A stretch of DNA of 11,664 nucleotides, taken from positions 1-11,664 of the forward strand of contig JAUYEQ010000718.1 in NCBI GenBank assembly GCA_030691295.1, given 5' to 3'. Of the stretch, positions 8,006-11,664 are shown one piece after another. Below the pieces are notes generated by a model, which did not search any database, had not been told where the DNA came from, and saw nothing but the letters and a program-made list of their open reading frames with translations. Within the stretch, counting starts at the first letter, position 1. The number at the start of each line of letters is the position of its first letter. This stretch comes from Bacteroidota bacterium. GTDB taxonomy: Bacteria > Bacteroidota > Bacteroidia > Bacteroidales > Prolixibacteraceae. Made by a program: the position numbers and the translations under genes.

Positions 8006-9649
8006 TTATTCTCGGATAAATGGGATAAACACTTCAAATTTGCTTCCTTTTCCGGGTTCGCTGTGTACGTTGATGCTTCCGCGATTGGCTTCGACGACGG
8101 CTTTAACATAGCTCAATCCCAATCCGAAACCTTTCACGTTATGGATATTTCCACTGGTTTGCCGGTAAAAACGCTCGAAGATACGGCTTTGAACCGCTTT
8201 TGTCATGCCAATTCCTTTGTCTTCAACCACGATCAGCACCCCTTTGCCAGTATTGCTGGTTGAGATTTTTATTTCAGGAGCAACCGATGAGTATTTATTG
8301 GCATTGTCGAGCAAATTGTAAATCAGATTGGCAAAATGGCTTGAATCACTTGTTGCCACCGGATTTGCTGCAATCAGTTCACTGGTTACGGAACCGCCTT
8401 TTTTCTCTACCTGAAGCACAATGCTTTCGATGGCGTCTTCAATCACCTCATGTAAGTTAAAGGCTTTCCAGTTAAATTCGAAATCTTTCTTTTCGAGCCG
8501 GGCAATGGTCAGAATGTCTTCAACCTGTTGGTTCATCCGTGCATTTTCCTTTTTAATCATTTCAGTATAAAACCTGATACGCTCCGGATTTTCAATAATC
8601 TTTTGATTGGTAATAGAATCGGCAGCCACGGAAATGGTCGCGATGGGCGTTTTAAATTCGTGTGTCATGTTGTTAATGAAATCAGATTTCATCTCCGAAA
8701 TTTTCTTTTGCTTCAGGATAAAATAAATACTGACCCCAAAAGTGACCAAAACAATGACAGAAAAAAACAGCGACATGAGCAACAACCAATTCAGCGTTTT
8801 GTATATAAATGATTCTTTTTCAGGAAAATAAACCGACAGGAGTGCGTTCTTTTGAAAAATACCGTGGGGATAAAGGTTGACTTTGTAATTACTGTTACTC
8901 AAGAGCAAAGTGTCTGCAGTAACTGATTTGTCGGTAAAAATCGAATCCTTAATGATGCCCAACTCGAATGGAATTGGAATATTCCGGTTTTCGAGTTCTT
9001 TTTTTAATACCTCATTCACGCGTTCTATCGGAACATCTTCTTCCCAGGTCGAAATTTCATGAACCGCTTTATCGGCAAGCCGCTTCATTTGACGCGTTTT
9101 AAATTCCATGCGTTGTTTCAGCTTCCCTGCCGAGTCGGTCCAGGTTTGGAATTGCCCAACCAAAGAATCGAACTTGTTAATTCCATGCGCATAAACCGAT
9201 CCCAGATTTTGGATGATACTATCAGAATTAATAACAACGATATTTTCTATTTCTGAATTTAAACTATCACCCTTCGTTGAAATTTGGTACTGAAATCCAT
9301 TCCTGTTTCTGCCGGCTTTTACGATCATTTCAATCTGTTTTGCCGAAGGTTTTTTCGGAATTATAATCCTCCCTGGCGCCCTTTTTGAAAAATTTGGCGG
9401 TACAGGTGGAAACGGAGCAATTCCGCGGAAGTGCATAGAATCGTTGAAAGCAAAATGATTGATCATCCGGAAGTCCTGCATGGTTTCAAGCCGGTTGGTA
9501 GTGCTGGTTAGGGCTTCGTTCACGCTGCGGTCGAACAACTCATTTTTGACACGGATGGCATTGTTCATCCATACCAATTGTATGATGATGATTCCGATAA
9601 TCGAAATACCCATCAGTGCAATCAATCCGGTGATAATTTTTTTATTCAT
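8006..9649 (-). CDS. Two-component sensor histidine kinase, membrane-bound, without HAMP domain
   Basis: With the ATG at 9649 the protein has 547 residues. Transmembrane helices lie at about 5-27 and 286-312. Between them is a periplasmic sensor region of about 258 residues with no family I can name; it has a Pro-rich loop (APFPPVPPNF, 78-87) and a helical, charged section (about 175-225). No HAMP domain follows helix 2: the chain passes through KQKKISEMKSDF straight into the H-box MTHEFKTP with phospho-acceptor H330. The ATPase domain has the N-box NLIYNLLDNANKYS (441-454), G1 DKGIG (477-481), F-box IFERFYR (490-496) and G2 GFGLGLSYVKAVVE (507-520), all intact. An upstream GTG at 9682 would add 11 residues but would swallow the predicted -7 box. 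The likely role is detecting envelope stress or a periplasmic ligand; the signal is unknown. Confidence 0.93.
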   Translation of the reverse strand: MNKKIITGLIALMGISIIGIIIIQLVWMNNAIRVKNELFDRSVNEALTSTTNRLETMQDFRMINHFAFNDSMHFRGIAPFPPVPPNFSKRAPGRIIIPKKPSAKQIEMIVKAGRNRNGFQYQISTKGDSLNSEIENIVVINSDSIIQNLGSVYAHGINKFDSLVGQFQTWTDSAGKLKQRMEFKTRQMKRLADKAVHEISTWEEDVPIERVNEVLKKELENRNIPIPFELGIIKDSIFTDKSVTADTLLLSNSNYKVNLYPHGIFQKNALLSVYFPEKESFIYKTLNWLLLMSLFFSVIVLVTFGVSIYFILKQKKISEMKSDFINNMTHEFKTPIATISVAADSITNQKIIENPERIRFYTEMIKKENARMNQQVEDILTIARLEKKDFEFNWKAFNLHEVIEDAIESIVLQVEKKGGSVTSELIAANPVATSDSSHFANLIYNLLDNANKYSSVAPEIKISTSNTGKGVLIVVEDKGIGMTKAVQSRIFERFYRQTSGNIHNVKGFGLGLSYVKAVVEANRGSINVHSEPGKGSKFEVFIPFIRE

Positions 9650-9653
9650 AGTC

Positions 9654-9661
9654 CAAAGATA
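9654..9661 (-). promoter_or_regulatory. Predicted -7 promoter element for the kinase/regulator operon
   Basis: On the minus strand the bases read TATCTTTG, identical to the -7 box of the divergent gene and an exact match to TAnnTTTG. It ends 5 bases before the A of the kinase ATG, so a transcript from it would start at or just beside the start codon. No clear -33 TTG is seen. The TTAAC array begins about 17 bp upstream, which would suit an activator-dependent promoter. Confidence 0.45.
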
Positions 9662-9677
9662 ATCATTAAAAACAGCG

Positions 9678-9737
9678 TTCACAGGACTTTAACTTTTTGT
9701 TAACGGATTTTAACCTGTCATTAACTCATTGTTTGAC
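9678..9737. promoter_or_regulatory. Helically phased TTAAC direct-repeat array, predicted OmpR-family operator
   Basis: Four exact TTAAC pentamers start at 9689, 9700, 9710 and 9721 on the plus strand (spacing 11, 10, 11 bp). One-mismatch copies flank them: TTCAC at 9678 (11 bp before) and TTGAC at 9733 (12 bp after). Repeats at one helical turn in the same orientation are the classic binding pattern of winged-helix OmpR/PhoB regulators, which bind head-to-tail. The array fills the gap between the two divergent -7 boxes and reaches the -33 region of the plus-strand promoter. The adjacent response regulator is the obvious candidate binder; this is inference. Confidence 0.65.
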
Positions 9738-9756
9738 AGAAGCAAACGTATCTTTG
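9729..9756 (+). promoter_or_regulatory. Predicted promoter (-33 TTG, -7 TATCTTTG) for the divergent periplasmic protein gene
   Basis: TTG at 9729-9731, a 17-bp spacer, and TATCTTTG at 9749-9756 match the Bacteroidota promoter pattern TTG-N17-23-TAnnTTTG. Transcription would start near 9761, leaving a leader of about 28 nt before the ATG at 9790. The TTAAC array ends in or just upstream of the -33 region, a normal place for an activator. Confidence 0.6.
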
Positions 9757-9789
9757 TTTCAGAAATCATTTCACTAAAATTATACAACC

Positions 9790-10458
9790 ATGAAAAACAC
9801 ATTTGCATTATTGGGAATGGGATTGGCAACATTTTTACTTTCATCGCCAGTCATCGCTCAAAACACGAAGGAAACAAAAGAAACCCGGCACGTTAAAATG
9901 ACGAAAATTGAAAATGGCAAAAAAATGGAACTCGATACTGTTCTAACCGGTAACGATGTTTTTATCTGGAACGGCGATACAATCGGACCGGCTATGCACA
10001 TCAAAAGATTCAGCCCTTCGGGATTCGATAAAATGCACAACATTGATGTAAAAGTTGATCGTAGAGATGGAAAGGAAAAGGTAATGATCTACAAACATTT
10101 TCCGCCAATGCCTCCTATGCCTCCTATGCCGCCTGTGCGTCATATGAAAATGATGAACGGGGCGAATTCAGGCCGGATAATAGATTTGAATGATCCGAAT
10201 ATCATATCCTTTAAGAAAAAGAATTTATGCGGCAACCGCGAAAAGATCGAAATCATTCGGGAAAAATCGCAAGATTCTGAAAATATGACTTTTGATTTTG
10301 AAGTCGGTGATGAACCTATGGCTCCGGAAGCGCCTGTGCATATCAAGGAATTTGAGGACAACAACCGGAAAATGAGGATTACAGAGAAGAAAATCGAATT
10401 GAATGATAAAAAGGGCAAAGAAATTAAGGTTGAAGTAGAGGCTGAGGAGAATAAATAA
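9790..10458 (+). CDS. Small secreted protein with PPM repeat, divergent from the two-component system
   Basis: I do not recognise a named family. The 222-residue product has a signal peptide (MKNTFALLGMGLATFLLSS, likely cleavage after VIA at residue 23), so it should be periplasmic or outer-membrane associated. There is no lipobox and no further membrane segment. The mature protein is highly charged and methionine-rich. Residues 105-116 are PPM-PPM-PPM-PPV, preceded by KHF and followed by RHMKMM. A single cysteine lies at 147. The C-terminal 60 residues are very rich in Lys and Glu. It starts 140 bp from the kinase gene in the opposite direction, shares the TTAAC array with it, and ends before a strong terminator. 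It is probably the regulon's immediate output and perhaps a feedback partner of the sensor, by analogy with CpxP or Spy; no sequence similarity to those is claimed. Confidence 0.78.
   Translation: MKNTFALLGMGLATFLLSSPVIAQNTKETKETRHVKMTKIENGKKMELDTVLTGNDVFIWNGDTIGPAMHIKRFSPSGFDKMHNIDVKVDRRDGKEKVMIYKHFPPMPPMPPMPPVRHMKMMNGANSGRIIDLNDPNIISFKKKNLCGNREKIEIIREKSQDSENMTFDFEVGDEPMAPEAPVHIKEFEDNNRKMRITEKKIELNDKKGKEIKVEVEAEENK
10102..10137 (+). repeat. Four 9-bp tandem repeats encoding PPM-PPM-PPM-PPV
   Basis: The units start at 10102, 10111, 10120 and 10129. The middle two are identical (CCTCCTATG); the outer two differ at a few positions. The repeat is in frame, so slippage would change the number of PPM units without breaking the gene. 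Runs of PP-x-PP can stall ribosomes unless elongation factor P acts. Confidence 0.9.
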
Positions 10459-10535
10459 TGTTTTGAGCCGTTATTCGGTAGTTCAAGTCTGAATTACCAC
10501 TTGAAACATGAGTACAATTAAACAGCAAACAGATG

Positions 10536-10564
10536 AAGCCGGGATTAGCCATCCCGGCTTTTTT
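10536..10564 (+). terminator. Rho-independent terminator after the periplasmic protein gene
   Basis: A perfect 10-bp stem, AAGCCGGGAT (10536-10545) with ATCCCGGCTT (10551-10560), closes a 5-base loop and runs into six T residues (10559-10564). It lies about 78 bp after the stop codon. On the opposite strand there is no T tail, so it should work only for the plus strand. Confidence 0.92.
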
Positions 10565-10589
10565 ATGTTCGCATTTAATGATATAAGCG

Positions 10590-10597
10590 TAGTTTTG
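10590..10597 (+). promoter_or_regulatory. Possible -7 element upstream of the sigma factor gene (distal)
   Basis: TAGTTTTG matches TAnnTTTG exactly and lies 26 bp after the terminator. No good -33 element is visible. A transcript from here would have a leader of about 110 nt before the preferred sigma start and would include two copies of the repeated motif. Confidence 0.3.
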
Positions 10598-10619
10598 ACA
10601 CATTTACCGCAATCGATTG

Positions 10620-10635
10620 CTAAACCTGTTTTGAA
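10620..10635 (+). repeat. Repeated motif near sigma/anti-sigma genes, copy 1
   Basis: CTAAACCTGTTTTGAA, 16 bp, is identical to copy 2 at 10693-10708. It ends 74 bp before the preferred sigma start codon at 10710, almost the same distance as copy 3 from the anti-sigma start. It may be a regulatory element; function is unknown. Confidence 0.7.
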
Positions 10636-10677
10636 CTTATATGATTGACAACACATCTAAATCCGATTTTTTATTCC

Positions 10678-10685
10678 TAAATTTG
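10678..10685 (+). promoter_or_regulatory. Possible -7 element for the sigma factor gene (proximal)
   Basis: TAAATTTG is an exact TAnnTTTG match. It would start transcription near 10690, giving an approximately 20-nt leader before the ATG at 10710 and placing the ATG at 10641 outside the message. No -33 TTG is found at the standard distance. Confidence 0.4.
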
Positions 10686-10692
10686 GCCGCCA

Positions 10693-10708
10693 CTAAACCT
10701 GTTTTGAA
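10693..10708 (+). repeat. Repeated motif near sigma/anti-sigma genes, copy 2
   Basis: The 16 bases are identical to copy 1 at 10620-10635. This copy ends one base before the preferred sigma start codon at 10710, so it would sit over the ribosome-binding region and could be a translational or DNA-level control site. Confidence 0.7.
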
Positions 10709-10709
10709 A

Positions 10710-11315
10710 ATGTATTCGGTTGAAAATAAAGATGACGAACGTTTAATCTGGTCAAGATTCCTGAAAGGTGACAATCAGGTTTTAAGCCTCATTTATTTGC
10801 AGCACTCCAATGCATTGTTCGATTACGGATGCCGCTTTACTGTTGACAGAGATTTGGTTAAAGATTGTATTCAGGAAGTATTTTGTTCCTTAATGCGAAC
10901 CAGAAGTAGTTTGGGCGAAACCGACAATATCAGGCTTTATCTGCTTAAATCGCTGAAGCGGAAAATTATCAGGGAACTTAAAATTGCCAATCATCCAACC
11001 AGCTTACTTACCGATCAGGATTTTCCATTTGACCTGCGCTGGGCTGAAAACATGGACGATCAGTTGCACGATTTGAACGAAGAGAAAAAATTATTGCTAT
11101 CGGAGGCCATGCTATCGCTGACCGACCGACAAAAGGAAGCCATTTACCTCAGGTTTAACCGTGGTCTCGAATACGAAGAAATATCCTTCCTTCTCAATCT
11201 CAATTATCAATCATCGCGTGCCCTTATTCACCGGGCAATCGAAAAACTTCGCGAAATTATTCAGGTTCCCAACAAAAAAATCAATCAAATTTTGTTCTAT
11301 ATCCTCCATCAATAA
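10710..11315 (+). CDS. ECF-type RNA polymerase sigma factor
   Basis: The 201-residue product from the ATG at 10710 has sigma-70 region 2 at about 10-85 (IWSRFLKGDNQVLSLIY, the DCIQEVF core helix at 52-58, and the RLYLLKSLKRKIIREL segment) and region 4 at about 130-184, with SLTDRQKEAIYLRFNRGLEYEEISFLL followed by the helix-turn-helix NYQSSRALIHRAIEKLREI. Regions 1 and 3 are absent, as in extracytoplasmic-function factors. The frame is open from an ATG at 10641, but the extra 23 residues do not resemble a sigma factor. A FecR-like anti-sigma gene follows, the usual arrangement in Bacteroidota for control of TonB-dependent (SusC-type) uptake loci. Target genes are not visible here. Confidence 0.9.
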   Translation: MYSVENKDDERLIWSRFLKGDNQVLSLIYLQHSNALFDYGCRFTVDRDLVKDCIQEVFCSLMRTRSSLGETDNIRLYLLKSLKRKIIRELKIANHPTSLLTDQDFPFDLRWAENMDDQLHDLNEEKKLLLSEAMLSLTDRQKEAIYLRFNRGLEYEEISFLLNLNYQSSRALIHRAIEKLREIIQVPNKKINQILFYILHQ

Positions 11316-11318
11316 AGG

Positions 11319-11334
11319 AAACCTGTTTTTGAAC
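11319..11334 (+). repeat. Repeated motif near sigma/anti-sigma genes, copy 3 (one extra T)
   Basis: AAACCTGTTTTTGAAC differs from AAACCTGTTTTGAAC of copy 1 only by one added T. It lies just after the sigma stop codon and about 72 bp before the anti-sigma start codon. Confidence 0.6.
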
Positions 11335-11405
11335 ATTAAAAAAAGTTAAAAAATCGCATCAACAAAAATCAAGTCCGTGTCTTTTCCGGGTAGAAATTAC
11401 AAATC

Positions 11406-11664
11406 ATGGAGAAGTACAGGGATTATACAGCGGTTGATTTTTTGAATGATGAAAGTTTTCTGAGATGGCTAACTAACCCAACTCAAACTGAAAACGATTT
11501 TTGGAATGGGTTTCTGAAAGCATATCCATATAAAAAAGCTGAAATAAGAGAAGCAACACTTGTTTTCAACTTATTTCATTCAAGGGAAGAAAAACTTGGA
11601 TTAAACGAGACTTACGAAATCTGGAACCGTATTCAACAGGAAGCAAAAGTATCAAAACGAACGC
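11406..11664 (+). CDS. FecR-family anti-sigma factor, N-terminal part
   Basis: An ATG at 11406 opens a frame with no stop to the window end, giving 86 residues. MEKYRDYTAVDFLNDESFLRW, then NDFWNGFLKAYPYKKAEIREAT (30-51), is the N-terminal cytoplasmic helical domain typical of Bacteroidota FecR-like anti-sigma factors: a 'DFL-DE-F-RW' start and a 'FW--FL---P-K--EI-EA' helix. In complete members a transmembrane helix and a periplasmic FecR domain follow. It lies 90 bp after the sigma gene, too far for translational coupling, with repeat copy 3 in the gap. It should bind and control the preceding sigma factor in response to an outer-membrane transporter. Confidence 0.83.
   Translation, partial: MEKYRDYTAVDFLNDESFLRWLTNPTQTENDFWNGFLKAYPYKKAEIREATLVFNLFHSREEKLGLNETYEIWNRIQQEAKVSKRT

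Noticed and set aside
8005..8109. Longer response-regulator frame starting at 8109
   Set aside because: It overlaps the kinase C-terminus by about 100 bp and adds 35 residues with no receiver-domain character; the ATG at 8004 gives a standard N-terminus 1 bp after the kinase stop.
9650..9682. GTG start adding 11 residues to the kinase
   Set aside because: The extension would include the predicted -7 box, and the ATG at 9649 gives a normal basic N-terminus (MNKK) before the first membrane helix. Kept as an alternative only.
9678..9737. TTAAC array considered as replication iterons or a CRISPR-like array
   Set aside because: Units are only 5 bp at one-turn spacing, with no replication gene, no long spacers and no cas genes; a regulator operator fits much better.
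9858..10418. Minus-strand open frames opposite the secreted-protein gene
   Set aside because: The plus-strand frame has a signal peptide, promoter and terminator; the opposite frames have none.
10482..10505. Inverted repeat TTCAAGT / ACTTGAA with a 10-base loop
   Set aside because: Only 7 bp of AT-rich stem and no T tail; the 10-bp GC-rich hairpin just downstream explains termination better.
10508..10648. A 46-codon plus-strand frame between the secreted protein and sigma genes
   Set aside because: It reads straight through the strong terminator hairpin and has no recognisable features; most likely noncoding.
10620..10708. The 16-bp direct repeat considered as a transposon target or attachment-site duplication
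   Set aside because: Only 57 bp separate copies 1 and 2, with no integrase or transposase, and a third similar copy lies downstream of the sigma gene.

Overview
The window reads as chromosomal DNA of a member of the Bacteroidota (Bacteroidetes). Five gene or operon starts are preceded by an exact match to the Bacteroidota -7 promoter element TAnnTTTG. Shine-Dalgarno sequences are essentially absent. Several genes belong to families typical of this phylum: an LptC with a lipobox, an outer-membrane barrel of the 'SPFSRYGLGDL' type, a HAMP-less histidine kinase, and an ECF sigma factor paired with a FecR-like anti-sigma factor. I cannot name a genus. No tRNA, rRNA, CRISPR array, insertion sequence or phage gene is visible.

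Region 1 (1-1121, minus strand): a CNNM/DUF21 membrane protein truncated by the window edge, preceded by lptC. The pair appears to have its own promoter (-7 box at 1053-1060). A strong hairpin terminator at 1075-1121 insulates it from the genes upstream.

Region 2 (1148-7281, minus strand): five tightly packed genes in transcription order nadB, nadC, coaX, an outer-membrane barrel protein and a secreted TPR protein. Gaps are 1, 3, -17 (overlap) and 30 bp. A promoter lies in front of nadB and the terminator lies after the TPR gene. The operon joins the first and third steps of de novo NAD synthesis and the first step of CoA synthesis to two envelope proteins, and is followed by LPS transport. 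No nadA is present in the window.

Region 3 (7309-10564): an envelope-sensing two-component system on the minus strand (sensor kinase, then an OmpR-type regulator 1 bp later) and a divergent plus-strand gene for a small secreted protein with a PPM-PPM-PPM-PPV repeat. The 140-bp divergent promoter region has a -7 box facing each way. Between them are four exact TTAAC repeats, plus one near-match at each end, spaced 10-12 bp (one helical turn). This is the architecture expected of an OmpR-family operator. I infer that the regulator controls both its own operon and the secreted protein, which may be an output or feedback partner of the sensor. A good hairpin terminator follows the plus-strand gene.

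Region 4 (10565-11664, plus strand): an ECF sigma factor and the start of a FecR-family anti-sigma factor, cut by the window end. A 14-bp motif occurs three times here. Two copies lie about 72-74 bp upstream of the sigma and anti-sigma start codons, and the third sits directly in front of the sigma start.

Most genes belong to recognisable families. The observations most worth follow-up are the phased TTAAC array with its divergent target, and the repeated motif around the sigma/anti-sigma pair.
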